Of a DNA stretch of 64,000 nt, positions 52,399 to 62,253 are shown piece after piece (the first letter of the stretch is position 1; each line of letters begins with the position of its first letter). The stretch spans positions 1-64,000 of the forward strand of contig JBBAKX010000002.1 of NCBI GenBank assembly GCA_040403315.1, read 5' to 3'. The position numbers were made by a program, and so were the translations under genes. Origin of the DNA: CAMCXT01 sp040403315. GTDB lineage: Bacteria; Bacteroidota; Bacteroidia; M30B66. Below the pieces are notes generated by a model that was not told the origin of the DNA, made no database searches, and was given only the letters and a program-made list of their open reading frames with translations.

Positions 52399-53630
52399 AG
52401 ACCAGTTTTCAGGTAAAAACCGATCGGTATTTGGGCTGGTTCCTGTGTGTCGTGCTTCGATTCTTTGTGAGGATTCTAGGTTTTGTGCTGGGCATCAACC
52501 ACAAGCTGGATAGGGATTTCAAGCGAATTGTTGTATGTAAATTCAAGGGGATGGGATCTGTAATTCAAGCCTCTGCCCTGCTCGATTCGCTGAGAAAATC
52601 TTATCCAGATGCTGAAATAGTTTTCGTGAGTAGCAAAGCAAATGTTGGCATCCTGAATGCTTATAGTGAACTGATTGACAAAAAGTTGCTCATCGACGAC
52701 AAAGGTATTATCAGTTTGATTCGTTCAAGTTTATCGCTGGTTGTGCAGCTTTGGAGATTTAGGCCTCAAGTGTACATCGACTTGGAAGTGTATTCCAACT
52801 TTTCAAGCTTGATTTGTACGCTTAGTGCAGCCACAAACCGTTTGGGTTTTTACAAGAGCGACAAGGATTACAGAAGTGGACTGTATACCCATCTGATGTA
52901 TTACAACATCAAAGCTCCGTTGATGGAAATTTACCTTCAAATGGGAAGGATTCTTCCAAGTTCCAATTCACTGCCCAATTTGGTGAAACCGAATTATGCT
53001 GACGCTGATCGAGAATCGATGAAAGTAAATCTTTCACTCAATGATCATAATTATATGGTTATCAATCCAAACGCATCTGATTTAAGATTAGAAAGACGTT
53101 GGGGGAAATCGCAATTCATTTCGCTGATTGGTGAGTTGTTACATAAATATCCAGATTACCATTTTGTGCTCACAGGCAGTAAATCGGAAGCTGAATATGT
53201 AGATGAAATAAAGCAAGTATATCTCAATGAGTCGCGCGTTGTGCAATCGGCAGGAGTTTTAGATTTGAATGAATTGTTTGCACTCATTGATGGTGCAGAT
53301 GCCATCGTTACCAATGATACCGGACCACTGCATCTTGCGTTGGCATTTCGAAGGCCCGTTTGTGGATTGTTTGGACCATGCTCGCCGGCACAATACGGAC
53401 AAATGGAAACCTGCACACCCATTTACAAGAACGTGTATTGCAGTCCTTGCGTGCATGAATTTGTTGTGCCGCCTTGTTTAGGAAACAACCAATGTATGCA
53501 GCAAATTGAAGTTCGCGAAGTAATGGCAGGCATTTCAAAAACGTTGGAGTTAAAAGAATTACACAAACCTGAAGACATTTTATTTGAAGTCCATTCGGAA
53601 ACCTTGGGCTATTTTAAAAACCGACCATGA
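52395..53630 (+). CDS. Glycosyltransferase family 9 (heptosyltransferase-like)
   Basis: A 411-residue cytoplasmic, peripheral-membrane glycosyltransferase of the GT-B fold. The N-terminal half has RIVVCKFKGMGSVIQASALL, AEIVFVSSKANVGIL and VYIDLEVYSNFSSLI. The C-terminal half has the nucleotide-sugar signature: VINPNASDLRLERRW, HFVLTGSKSEAEY, and ADAIVTNDTGPLHLALAFRR. The signature resembles LPS heptosyltransferases, but sugar donors vary within GT9 in Bacteroidota. Cysteines YCSPCVHEF near the C-terminus are typical. ATGA overlaps with both neighbours show a tight operon. Confidence 0.9.
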   Translation: MKTSFQVKTDRYLGWFLCVVLRFFVRILGFVLGINHKLDRDFKRIVVCKFKGMGSVIQASALLDSLRKSYPDAEIVFVSSKANVGILNAYSELIDKKLLIDDKGIISLIRSSLSLVVQLWRFRPQVYIDLEVYSNFSSLICTLSAATNRLGFYKSDKDYRSGLYTHLMYYNIKAPLMEIYLQMGRILPSSNSLPNLVKPNYADADRESMKVNLSLNDHNYMVINPNASDLRLERRWGKSQFISLIGELLHKYPDYHFVLTGSKSEAEYVDEIKQVYLNESRVVQSAGVLDLNELFALIDGADAIVTNDTGPLHLALAFRRPVCGLFGPCSPAQYGQMETCTPIYKNVYCSPCVHEFVVPPCLGNNQCMQQIEVREVMAGISKTLELKELHKPEDILFEVHSETLGYFKNRP

Positions 53631-54673
53631 ATAAGAAATTTTTCGCATCCGACAATTGTTCTGGCATCCATCCCCAAATTATGGAGGCCTTGATTGAAGC
53701 CAATTCTGGACATGTAAAAGGATACGGGTACGATCCGTATACTGTAGCTGCCGAGCAAGATTTTAAGCGTCTTTTTGGTGATGATATAGAAGTGTTTTTC
53801 GTTTACAGTGGAACGGGAGCTAATGTGTTAGGACTTCAAGCCTGCTTACATCCCTTCGAAGCAGTGATTTGCAGCGATGTGGCGCATATTCATACCGACG
53901 AAACCGGTGCGCCAGAAAGAAATTTGATGTCGAAGTTGATTCCAATTGTAAGTAACAATGGCAAAATTTCGGTTGATCAAGTGCCTGAATTATTGGTAGG
54001 AAGAGGCGTTGAACACCATGTGCAACCTAAGGTCATATCAATCACACAGAGCACAGAATACGGAACCCTTTATCAGCCTGAAGAGATCAAAGCATTTGGA
54101 GATTTTTGCAGAAAAGAAAATCTGTATTTGCATGTAGATGGAGCAAGAATTTCGAATGCTACTGTGGCATTGGGAATTTCGCCACGTGAATTTATTCGTG
54201 AAGCGGGTGTTGATGTAATGAGCTTTGGCGGAACGAAAAACGGTATGATGATGGGTGAAGCAGTGATATTTTTCAAGCCTGAATTGGCTAAATACATGAA
54301 GTTTCAGCGAAAGCAGAGCATGCAGTTGTTTTCGAAAATGCGTTTTATTTCGGCACAGTTTAGTGCATTTTTCAAGAATGATTTGTGGTTACAATTGGCA
54401 ACACATTCGAATCGATTGGCCCAAGAACTATCGAAAGCTTTGCATACAATCGAAGGCGTTCGGATCACCAAACCAGTTGAAGCCAATGCGATTTTCGCCA
54501 TTTTTCCTCCGGGTGTTTCGGAGCAACTTGCTGAAGAGTTCCCGTTCTATGTTTGGAACGAAGCCTTAAATGAGGTGCGATTGATGTGCAGCTGGGATAC
54601 AGAGAAATCTGAAATTGAATTGTTTACAGCAAGAGCCAAAAGCTTGTGTGATACAGTAGAAAAGTTCTGTTAG
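53627..54673 (+). CDS. Low-specificity L-threonine aldolase-like PLP enzyme
   Basis: A 348-residue fold-type I PLP enzyme that cleaves beta-hydroxy amino acids to glycine and an aldehyde. Visible motifs: KFFASDNCSGIHPQIMEALI, GYGYDPYTVAAEQDFKRLFG, VFFVYSGTGANVLGLQACLH, AHIHTDETGAPE, YLHVDGARISNATVALGIS (aldol-type DGAR), and the PLP lysine K204 in SFGGTKNGMMMGEAV. It lies last in the ATGA-linked series after the glycosyltransferase; the link to glycan assembly is probably positional only. Confidence 0.9.
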   Translation: MNKKFFASDNCSGIHPQIMEALIEANSGHVKGYGYDPYTVAAEQDFKRLFGDDIEVFFVYSGTGANVLGLQACLHPFEAVICSDVAHIHTDETGAPERNLMSKLIPIVSNNGKISVDQVPELLVGRGVEHHVQPKVISITQSTEYGTLYQPEEIKAFGDFCRKENLYLHVDGARISNATVALGISPREFIREAGVDVMSFGGTKNGMMMGEAVIFFKPELAKYMKFQRKQSMQLFSKMRFISAQFSAFFKNDLWLQLATHSNRLAQELSKALHTIEGVRITKPVEANAIFAIFPPGVSEQLAEEFPFYVWNEALNEVRLMCSWDTEKSEIELFTARAKSLCDTVEKFC

Positions 54674-54737
54674 GGTTAATACCTATATAGGATAATTTGT
54701 TTAGTTTCGAAATCCCTAAACATCCTAAATCACACTT

Positions 54738-55754
54738 ATGAAAACCTTTAAAAAGATTGGATTGGGCTTTTTGGCCTTAGTTGTATTGTTAATTATAATT
54801 GGATTCTTCCTACCAGCTAAAAGTATAGTTACCAGATCGGTTGTTATAAATGCTTCGCCAGAAACTGTTTTCCCGATTGTGAACAACCTAAAAAACTGGG
54901 AATTATGGTCACCTTGGCAAGCTATGGACCCAACAGTTAAGCTTACCTATGGAGAAATTGTTGAAGGAGTTGGAGCCACTTATTCGTGGGATGGTCCTGA
55001 AACGGGAAAAGGAACTGTGACTATCACAGCCAGCGATCCCAATAAGCAAATGCTCAACGATGTTTCGTTTGATGGGATGGGCGTTTCTAAAGCTGCCTAT
55101 TTGCTTGAAAATGAGAATGGAGCAACCAAGTTAAGTTGGACGTTTGAATCAGAAAACGGAATGAATCCGATGATGCGTTGGATCAGCGTAATGATCAAAG
55201 GAATGTTGGAAGATCAGTTTGATGAAGGCTTGAATAAAATCAAGGAGCTGGCCGAAAAAGCACCAAAAGCAGCAGTAAAAAACTGGAAAGGAAAAGTTGA
55301 AGCAGCACAAATTCAGCAGCTTGCAGACAAATTTTATCTTTCATATCACGACACAGCAATCGTATCAACAGTTAGCGAAAAGTTGGGAATGGCCTATGGT
55401 GAAATAGGGAAAGTATCAGGCGCACAAAAGCTTGAAGTAATTGGAGCACCATTCGCAATCTATTATTCTGAGTCAAACACCATGTTCGAGTTTGATGCAG
55501 CATTGCCGATTTCGAAAGCTGGAAAAGATGCGGGTAAGGTAAAAGCATGAAAAATCGCGGCTGGAAATGCTGTAGTAGTTTCGTTTTATGGAGATTATTC
55601 ACAAACGCCATTGGCACATGAAACTGCCGATAATTTTATTGTGAAGGAGAAAAAGCAGATCATTGGTGCGCCTTGGGAAGAGTATATAACCGATCCGCAG
55701 GCTGAAAAAGATATAGCCAAGTGGCTTACCAAAGTGTACTATCCGATCAAGTAG
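54738..55754 (+). pseudogene. SRPBCC + GyrI-like protein interrupted by an in-frame TGA
   Basis: An intact reading frame of 338 codons is split only by TGA at codon 271 (55548-55550). Part 1 (270 residues): a membrane anchor (IGLGFLALVVLLIIIGFFLP), a SRPBCC/polyketide-cyclase domain (ETVFPIVNNLKNWELWSPWQ, AYLLENENGATKLSWTFESE), then the first half of a GyrI-like effector-binding domain. Part 2 continues in the same frame from 55551: KIAAGNAVVVSFYGDYSQ, APWEEYITDPQAEKD and WLTKVYYPIK, the usual GyrI-like end, then TAG. Related proteins have V-K-A-G-K-I here, so GGA to TGA is the simplest cause. It could be a recent nonsense mutation, readthrough or a sequencing error. Confidence 0.82.
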
Positions 55755-55798
55755 TAAACAATACAACTATCTGAAGAACTCGACGCCAAGTTTAAGTT

Positions 55799-56629
55799 AT
55801 GCAGTTTGGGCCGAATTTTTATTTTTGCCCCGTGGAAAATACGCGCACATTCACCCATGAACAGATCACCAAAAGGCTTAGGAAGTCGTATTGGGATGCC
55901 CAAGAGAAATTCCAATTGATAGAGCCAAGCGATAAAGTGATGGTGTGCCTATCGGGAGGAAAAGACAGCTACACCATGCTGGATATTTTGCTGCACCAGA
56001 AAGTGGTGATGGGCAATGAATTTGAAATATTGGCAGTAAACCTCGATCAGAAACAACCCGATTTCCCGGAGCATATTCTGCCTGAATACCTTACAAAATT
56101 GAACGTTCCGTTTAGAATATTGGAGCGTGACACATATTCGGTGGTGACTGAAAAAACGCCCGTTGTAAAAACCATGTGCAGTTTATGTTCTCGTTTGAGA
56201 CGTGGAATTTTATATGATGCAGCCGAAGAAATGGGTTGTAATAAAATTGCACTTGGGCATCATCGCGAGGATACCTTAGAAACGTTTTTCTTGAATTTGT
56301 TTTTTGCTGGTAAACTTGAAGCAATACCTGCAAAATTCAGAACCGATGATGGTCGACATGTGGTGATTAGGCCGTTGATCTTTTGCAAGGAAGATGAAAT
56401 TGCTCAATATGCTCAAGAAAGAGCTTTCCCAATAATACCTTGCAATTTGTGTGGTTCGCAAGAGAACATGCAGCGACAGGTGGTGAAATCGATGATGATT
56501 GAGTGGAAGAAGAAATACCCGAACCGCAAGGAAATCATGATGACGGCGATGTCGAATATTCATGCCTCTCACCTATTCGACCCGACGATGTTCGACTTCG
56601 AAGGATTAGAGGAATTGGTGAAGAAATAA
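55799..56629 (+). CDS. ttcA: tRNA 2-thiocytidine biosynthesis protein TtcA-like
   Basis: Thiolates C32 of certain tRNAs using an Fe-S cluster. The 276-residue protein has the PP-loop ATP motif CLSGGKDSYTML (S52 onward), then CSLC (C127/C130) in KTMCSLCSRLRRGILYDAAE, KIALGHHREDTLETFFLNLF, and CNLC (C215/C218) in IPCNLCGSQENMQRQVV. These match TtcA and its Fe-S ligand cysteines. The most likely start is 55799, although a start a few codons downstream is possible. A structured RNA follows. Confidence 0.92.
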   Translation: MQFGPNFYFCPVENTRTFTHEQITKRLRKSYWDAQEKFQLIEPSDKVMVCLSGGKDSYTMLDILLHQKVVMGNEFEILAVNLDQKQPDFPEHILPEYLTKLNVPFRILERDTYSVVTEKTPVVKTMCSLCSRLRRGILYDAAEEMGCNKIALGHHREDTLETFFLNLFFAGKLEAIPAKFRTDDGRHVVIRPLIFCKEDEIAQYAQERAFPIIPCNLCGSQENMQRQVVKSMMIEWKKKYPNRKEIMMTAMSNIHASHLFDPTMFDFEGLEELVKK

Positions 56630-56666
56630 CCACAGGAATCAATTAGACTTTCTGTTTTTGTAAAGT

Positions 56667-56745
56667 GCATAGGTTCGTGATCGGGCCAGGGATAGCAGCA
56701 AGGCACCGTGTGCCGAGGAGAGCCCGGTTTATGGCCCCCAGAAAA
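56667..56745 (+). ncRNA. ffs: Structured small RNA, candidate signal recognition particle RNA (small type)
   Basis: The segment 56686-56715 reads CAGGGATAGCAGC then AAGGCACCGTGTGCCG, strongly like the SRP-type AGCAGC..AAGGCA..CGTGTGCCG stretch of E. coli 4.5S RNA. An outer helix pairs GGTTCGTGATCGGGC (56672-56686) with GCCCGGTTTATGGCC (56722-56736), with a few wobbles and one bulge. An inner hairpin is GGCAC-CGT-GTGCC (56702-56714). A near-consensus -7 box TGTTTTTG at 56653-56660 would place the 5' end near 56668. The GGAA-type apical loop of standard SRP RNAs is not seen, so the identity is tentative. Confidence 0.6.
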
Positions 56746-56882
56746 ATGTTTTTCAGACCCTCTTGTGGATATGTTTTGTAAAGTCTGAATATCAATAAAT
56801 TCACAAGTTTTCAGATGCGGCATTCACTTCACTGTTGATAATCATTCGGAAAAAAGAGGTGCCCATTATCGATCTTTGTTGA

Positions 56883-59800
56883 ATGCCTTCTTTCTCCCAT
56901 CTTCACGTACACACGCAGTTTTCGTTGCTCGACGGCGCTGCAGATATTAGTAAACTTTACAAAAAAGCCGTTGCAGATGGGATGCCTGCCATGGCGATAA
57001 CCGATCATGGAAATATGTTCGGCGTTTTTGCTTTCGTGGCTGAGGCGTACAAAAACAAGGGCGAGGATGGAAAACCGAAAGTTAAACCCATAGTAGGTTG
57101 TGAATTTTATATGGTGGAAGATCGTTTTAAACGGTCATTCACCAAAGACGACCGCGATGTGCGGAATCACCAATTGTTGCTGGCTAAAAACGATGTAGGG
57201 TATAAAAATTTGGTCAAACTATGTTCTTTGGGATACATTGAAGGCTTGTATGGCAAGTATCCGAGAATTGATAAAGACCTGATATTAAAGCATCATGATG
57301 GACTTATCGCAACTACTTGTTGCATTGGTGCTGAGGTTCCGCGAACCATATTGAAGAAAGGGAAAGAAGCAGGCGAAAAGGCATTTAAGTGGTGGTTGGA
57401 TTTGTTTGGAGAGGACTATTACGTTGAGCTTCAGCGCCATGCGATGCCAGAACAAGAGCAAGTAAATCAAGTATTGCTCGAGTTTGCCGATAAGTACAAT
57501 GTGAAAGTGATTGCATCTAACGATTCGCATTATGTAGAGCGTGAAGATTGGAACGCACACGATATCTTGCTGTGCATCAACACTGGAGAGAAAAAATCGA
57601 CCCCAACAAACAAGGAATTTACTGATGATGATCAGAGTGTAAAAGGCAAGCGCTTTGCATTTTTCAACGACCAATTTTACTTCAAGAACCAAAGTGAGAT
57701 GAACACTTTGTTTAAAGATATTCCACAGGCAATCGACAATACAAATGAGATTGTTTCTAAGATCGAACTGCTTGATTTAAAGCGGGATATCATGCTACCG
57801 AATTTCCCTTTGCCTAAGGAATTCGACAACCAGATGAATTTCCTTCGACATTTAACGATGGAAGGTGCAAGAAACCGATACGAATCCATTTCTGGAGAAG
57901 TTGAAGAACGACTCAATTTCGAACTTGGAGTGATTGATCGAATGGGATTTGCGGGATATTTCCTGATCGTTTCCGACTTCATTAAGGCGGGCCGCGATCT
58001 AGGTGTTTTTATCGGTCCGGGTCGTGGATCGGCTGCCGGTTCTGCTGTTGCTTATTGCATAGGAATTACGAATATCGATCCGATCAAGTACGATTTGCTG
58101 TTTGAGCGTTTTTTAAATCCTGAGCGTGCGTCAATGCCCGATATCGATACCGACTTCGACGATGAGGGCCGCCAACGAGTAATCGACTATGTTGTAGACA
58201 AATACGGTAAAAATCAGGTTGCACAAATTGTAACGTATGGTTCGATGGCTGCAAAATCCAGCATAAAAGACGTTGCTCGTGTTATGGACCTTCCGCTGGC
58301 GGATGCGAATATCTTGGCTAAAATGGTTCCTGAAAAACCGGGGATTAAACTAAACCGCGTGATCAAAGCGCCTTTGGATGGTGAAGGTGGCTTGAAATCT
58401 AAAGAAGGTTTGAGCAGCGAAGAAATGGATGGAGTGAAAAAGCTGCGAGAGATATTTGAGCGCACCGGATCATTAGAAAGTCAGGTGTTGCATGAAGCCC
58501 TCATTTTGGAAGGCTCCGTAAGAAACACGGGGGTGCATGCTGCAGGAATTATTATTGCACCGCAGGATCTTACAACTCTTATTCCTGTAGCAACAGCAAA
58601 AGATTCAGACCTTTTGGTTACACAATATGAAGGTTCTGTAATTGAAGATGCTGGTGTTATAAAAATGGACTTCTTGGGTTTGAAAACCCTTACCATTATT
58701 CGTGATGCATTGCAATTGATCAAAGAAAATCATGGAGTTGAAATCGATATAGACACCATTCCACTCGACGATGTTAAGACCTACGAATTATATCAACGGG
58801 CTGAAACCAATGCAACGTTTCAGTTTGAGAGTGCTGGTATGCAAAAATACCTTCGCGATTTGAAGCCTGATAAATTCGAAGATTTGATTGCAATGAACGC
58901 ACTGTATCGTCCGGGCCCGTTAGAATATATCCCGAACTTCATTAAGCGTAAACATGGCTTAGAGGCAGTGAGTTATGACCTTCCAGAAATGGAAGAATTC
59001 TTAAAAGAAACATACGGCATTACAGTTTACCAAGAGCAGGTGATGCTTCTTTCTCAAAAATTAGCTGGCTTTTCAAAAGGACAAGCCGATAAATTGAGAA
59101 AGGCGATGGGTAAAAAAGACCGCAAAACGTTGGATGAACTCAAGCCGAAATTCATCGAAGGTGCTATCAAACTTGGAATGGATGCGAAAAGGCTCGAAAA
59201 AATTTGGACCGACTGGGAAGCCTTTGCATCGTATGCATTTAATAAGTCGCACTCCACTTGCTATGCCTTCGTGGCGTTTCAAACAGCTTATTTGAAAGCC
59301 CATTATCCTGCAGAATATATGGCGGCCAACTTGACCAACAATTTGAGTTCGATGGACAAGATTACGTTCTTCATGGAAGAATGCAGACGCATGGGAATTC
59401 CAGTTTTAGGTCCGGATATCAATGAGTCGAAATTAAAATTCTCAGTCAACAAAAAAGGTCAAATTCGTTTCGGATTGGCTGCAATTAAAGGCGTTGGCGA
59501 AGCAGCAGTAGAATCGATTATTGTTGAGCGCGAGGAAAATGGAGCATTTGAAACCATCTACGATTTCTTGAGACGGGTAAATCTTCGTTCTGCCAACAAG
59601 AAAAACATCGAGAATTTAGCTCAGGCTGGAGCTTATGATGGATTGATGGGGAATAACAATCGCGCAGTTTTTTTCTATGCTGAAGTGCCGTCAAGACCAG
59701 GTTTTCTAGACACATTGGTGCGTTACGGACAAAGTGTTCAAGAAGGAAAAGACAGAGCATCAACCAGTTTGTTTGGTGATAGTACCGATGAAATTAGCAT

Positions 59801-60488
59801 TCCTGAACCAGTTATTCCGCAAGTTGAACCGTGGCACGTATTGGAAATGCTCGAGAAGGAACGTGATGTTGTGGGTATTTATCTAAGCGGGCATCCATTG
59901 GATGATTACCGCCGTGAAATGGAAAGTTTCAAGTTTATTCCGATAGTTGAAATGGACGACCAAGAAAAGCTAAAATCCAGACAGGATCAGCGTTCGGGTG
60001 GGATGGTAACATCGGTAAATCATCGAATGACAAAAGCCGGAAAGCCATACGCAAGTTTCGTGATGGAAGATTATACAGGAAACAAGGAGTTCATGCTTTT
60101 CTCAGAAAAATATCTGAAAATGAAGCACTTCCTTGTGGTTGGAACCATCATTTACGTGAATTGGAAAGCTGACAAAAGCTTTAGAAATCCAGATATGCTT
60201 GAACCGGGCATTCATTCTATGGGATTAATGGCTGATCTGAAAGACAAGTACAAGCAGGTAACCTTAAACATTAATGAAGTGAATTTGAATGAAAAATTTG
60301 TGAATGATTTAACCGAACTCATCAACCGTTTTCCAGGGAAGTGCAATTTGCGCATCAATCTAACTTCAATACAAGATGATATGCACGTGTCGATGGTTTC
60401 GGAGAATTCGAAGGTTGACGGCACGAATCCAGAGTTTCAGCAGTTAATGGCGAAGATTGTTGGACAAGATTTCTTTCAGCTGAACTGA
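56883..60488 (+). CDS. dnaE: DNA polymerase III subunit alpha
   Basis: Replicative polymerase catalytic subunit, 1201 residues. PHP domain: FSHLHVHTQFSLLDGAADIS and MAITDHGNMFGVFAF. Polymerase core: FIGPGRGSAAGSAVAYCIGI (motif with GRGSAA), MPDIDTDFDDEGRQRVIDYV (catalytic Asp pair), NTGVHAAGIIIAP, and TYGITVYQEQVMLLSQKLAG (conserved E-Q). Tail: FNKSHSTCYAFVAFQTAYLK, GIYLSGHPLDDYRREME, and an OB-fold YASFVMEDYTGNKEFMLFSE. The start at 56883 puts the PHP motif at residue 4. Length and domain order are those of DnaE1. Confidence 0.97.
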   Translation: MPSFSHLHVHTQFSLLDGAADISKLYKKAVADGMPAMAITDHGNMFGVFAFVAEAYKNKGEDGKPKVKPIVGCEFYMVEDRFKRSFTKDDRDVRNHQLLLAKNDVGYKNLVKLCSLGYIEGLYGKYPRIDKDLILKHHDGLIATTCCIGAEVPRTILKKGKEAGEKAFKWWLDLFGEDYYVELQRHAMPEQEQVNQVLLEFADKYNVKVIASNDSHYVEREDWNAHDILLCINTGEKKSTPTNKEFTDDDQSVKGKRFAFFNDQFYFKNQSEMNTLFKDIPQAIDNTNEIVSKIELLDLKRDIMLPNFPLPKEFDNQMNFLRHLTMEGARNRYESISGEVEERLNFELGVIDRMGFAGYFLIVSDFIKAGRDLGVFIGPGRGSAAGSAVAYCIGITNIDPIKYDLLFERFLNPERASMPDIDTDFDDEGRQRVIDYVVDKYGKNQVAQIVTYGSMAAKSSIKDVARVMDLPLADANILAKMVPEKPGIKLNRVIKAPLDGEGGLKSKEGLSSEEMDGVKKLREIFERTGSLESQVLHEALILEGSVRNTGVHAAGIIIAPQDLTTLIPVATAKDSDLLVTQYEGSVIEDAGVIKMDFLGLKTLTIIRDALQLIKENHGVEIDIDTIPLDDVKTYELYQRAETNATFQFESAGMQKYLRDLKPDKFEDLIAMNALYRPGPLEYIPNFIKRKHGLEAVSYDLPEMEEFLKETYGITVYQEQVMLLSQKLAGFSKGQADKLRKAMGKKDRKTLDELKPKFIEGAIKLGMDAKRLEKIWTDWEAFASYAFNKSHSTCYAFVAFQTAYLKAHYPAEYMAANLTNNLSSMDKITFFMEECRRMGIPVLGPDINESKLKFSVNKKGQIRFGLAAIKGVGEAAVESIIVEREENGAFETIYDFLRRVNLRSANKKNIENLAQAGAYDGLMGNNNRAVFFYAEVPSRPGFLDTLVRYGQSVQEGKDRASTSLFGDSTDEISIPEPVIPQVEPWHVLEMLEKERDVVGIYLSGHPLDDYRREMESFKFIPIVEMDDQEKLKSRQDQRSGGMVTSVNHRMTKAGKPYASFVMEDYTGNKEFMLFSEKYLKMKHFLVVGTIIYVNWKADKSFRNPDMLEPGIHSMGLMADLKDKYKQVTLNINEVNLNEKFVNDLTELINRFPGKCNLRINLTSIQDDMHVSMVSENSKVDGTNPEFQQLMAKIVGQDFFQLN

Positions 60489-60549
60489 TGCTTTTTGAAA
60501 ACTCTGAAATTGTAGCGAACCCTTTCATCATCGGACTGTTGTTTGAAAG

Positions 60550-62082
60550 ATGAAAAAACTACGGTTAATCTTAGGTGATCAGTTAAATGCAGCCCATTCT
60601 TGGTATCAGGAATTAAACGATCAACATGTTTACCTGATCATGGAGCTGCGGCAGGAAACAGTCTACGTGTTGCATCATGTTCAGAAGGTGGTTGGCTTTT
60701 TCTCCGCCATGGAGCAATTTGCCGAATTGCTTAAGTTGGCTGGACATCAAGTTAGGCACGTAAAACTGGATGCTGAAGAAAACCGTGGCGACTTAATCGA
60801 TCAGCTAGAATATTGGATCACAACGTACAAGGCAGATCAATTTGAATATCAATTACCCGACGAATACAGGCTGGATGTTCAGCTTAAACAGTTTGCATTA
60901 ACATCCAAAGTACCTGTTGTTGAATTCGATACCGAGCATTTCTTAACGTCGAGAAATGAGATGGGAGACTTCTTTGCGGGCAAGAAGCAATATTTGATGG
61001 AAAGCTTCTATCGCATGATGCGTAAGAAGTGGAACGTTTTGATGGATGGGTCAGATCCAGTTGGTGGAAAATGGAATTTCGACCATGACAACCGACAGAA
61101 GATGGATGCGTCAGTAAAGCTTCCACCGAAATCGGCGATTAAATCGGATGTTTCTGAAGTCTATGAAAGAATTCAGGCTTGCGGAATTACAACCTTCGGA
61201 GAGATTGATCCAAAACAATTTCTGTGGCCAACGAACCGTGAGCAAGCACTGAAAGTTTTGGAAGAGTTTATAGCTTTTAGGCTACCTCAATTTGGAACTT
61301 ATCAGGATGCAATGACCGACCGAGATGACTTTTTGTTTCATTCGAGGATTTCATTTGCATTAAATGTGAAAATTTTACATCCGCTTGAAGTAATCACCAA
61401 GTGTATTGAAGATTTCGATCATAATCCTGGCAGAATTTCGATCAACCAGTTGGAAGGCTTTGTTCGTCAAGTGCTTGGTTGGCGTGAATACATGCGCGGG
61501 ATTTATTGGATGAAGATGCCCGAATATGCGTCTATGAATTTTTTCGATCACCAAAGAGAATTGCCTACTTGGTTTTGGACAGGTGAAACAAAGATGAAAT
61601 GCCTTCAACATTCGATAGGACAAAGCTTAAAGCACGCTTATGCGCACCATATTCAACGGTTGATGGTGATTGGTAACTTTGCTTTATTGGCCGGCCTTTC
61701 GCCAGATAAAATTGATCAGTGGTACTTAGGGATTTATATTGATGCTATCGAATGGGTTGAAATTACTAATACCCGCGGCATGAGTCAATTTGCCGATGGT
61801 GGGATTGTTGGATCGAAGCCATACACTAGCAGTGGCGCTTACATCAAAAAGATGGGCACATACTGCGACAATTGTCATTACGATCATAAGAAGAAACTAG
61901 GTGAAGATGCTTGTCCATTCAATAGTTTATACTGGCATTTTCATGATCGCCATCGAAGCAAATTAGAAAGAAATCCAAGAATTGGGATGATGTACAAGAC
62001 TTGGGATCGAATGCTCGAGTCTGATAAACAGGCTATCCTTAAGCAAGCTGATAGTCAGCTGCAGATGCTCAATGATTTATAA
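60550..62082 (+). CDS. Fe-S bacterial cryptochrome/(6-4) photolyase (FeS-BCP) family
   Basis: A 510-residue cryptochrome/photolyase-related protein. It starts RLILGDQLNAAHSWYQ (family N-terminal GDQL motif). The FAD-binding C-terminal half has FVRQVLGWREYMRGIYWMKM, LGIYIDAIEWVEITNTRGMS and VGSKPYTSSGAYIKKMGTYC. Four cysteines C351, C439, C442 and C455 match, with a one-residue shift, the [4Fe-4S] ligands C350/C438/C441/C454 of Agrobacterium PhrB, a (6-4) photolyase. The protein ends near NPRIGMMYKTWDRM, the expected family terminus. DNA repair by light is likely; photoreception is the alternative. Confidence 0.9.
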   Translation: MKKLRLILGDQLNAAHSWYQELNDQHVYLIMELRQETVYVLHHVQKVVGFFSAMEQFAELLKLAGHQVRHVKLDAEENRGDLIDQLEYWITTYKADQFEYQLPDEYRLDVQLKQFALTSKVPVVEFDTEHFLTSRNEMGDFFAGKKQYLMESFYRMMRKKWNVLMDGSDPVGGKWNFDHDNRQKMDASVKLPPKSAIKSDVSEVYERIQACGITTFGEIDPKQFLWPTNREQALKVLEEFIAFRLPQFGTYQDAMTDRDDFLFHSRISFALNVKILHPLEVITKCIEDFDHNPGRISINQLEGFVRQVLGWREYMRGIYWMKMPEYASMNFFDHQRELPTWFWTGETKMKCLQHSIGQSLKHAYAHHIQRLMVIGNFALLAGLSPDKIDQWYLGIYIDAIEWVEITNTRGMSQFADGGIVGSKPYTSSGAYIKKMGTYCDNCHYDHKKKLGEDACPFNSLYWHFHDRHRSKLERNPRIGMMYKTWDRMLESDKQAILKQADSQLQMLNDL

Positions 62083-62253
62083 AATTGGATGACTATTAGA
62101 ATTTCATTCACCTAGAAAGTAGATGGTGTTTTGAAAAAATTATTGGATTGAAATTATTCACAATGATTTCATGCGAAGACATCTAGAATTGAATAAAGAA
62201 TCATTATTTTTCACAAGATTCTATTCCATTTGATTTATTGTAAAAATTGAGTT

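Noticed and set aside
54738..55754. Reassigned genetic code with TGA as glycine
   Set aside because: Several housekeeping genes in the window end at TGA (lepB, gatB, dnaE), so TGA is a normal stop here.
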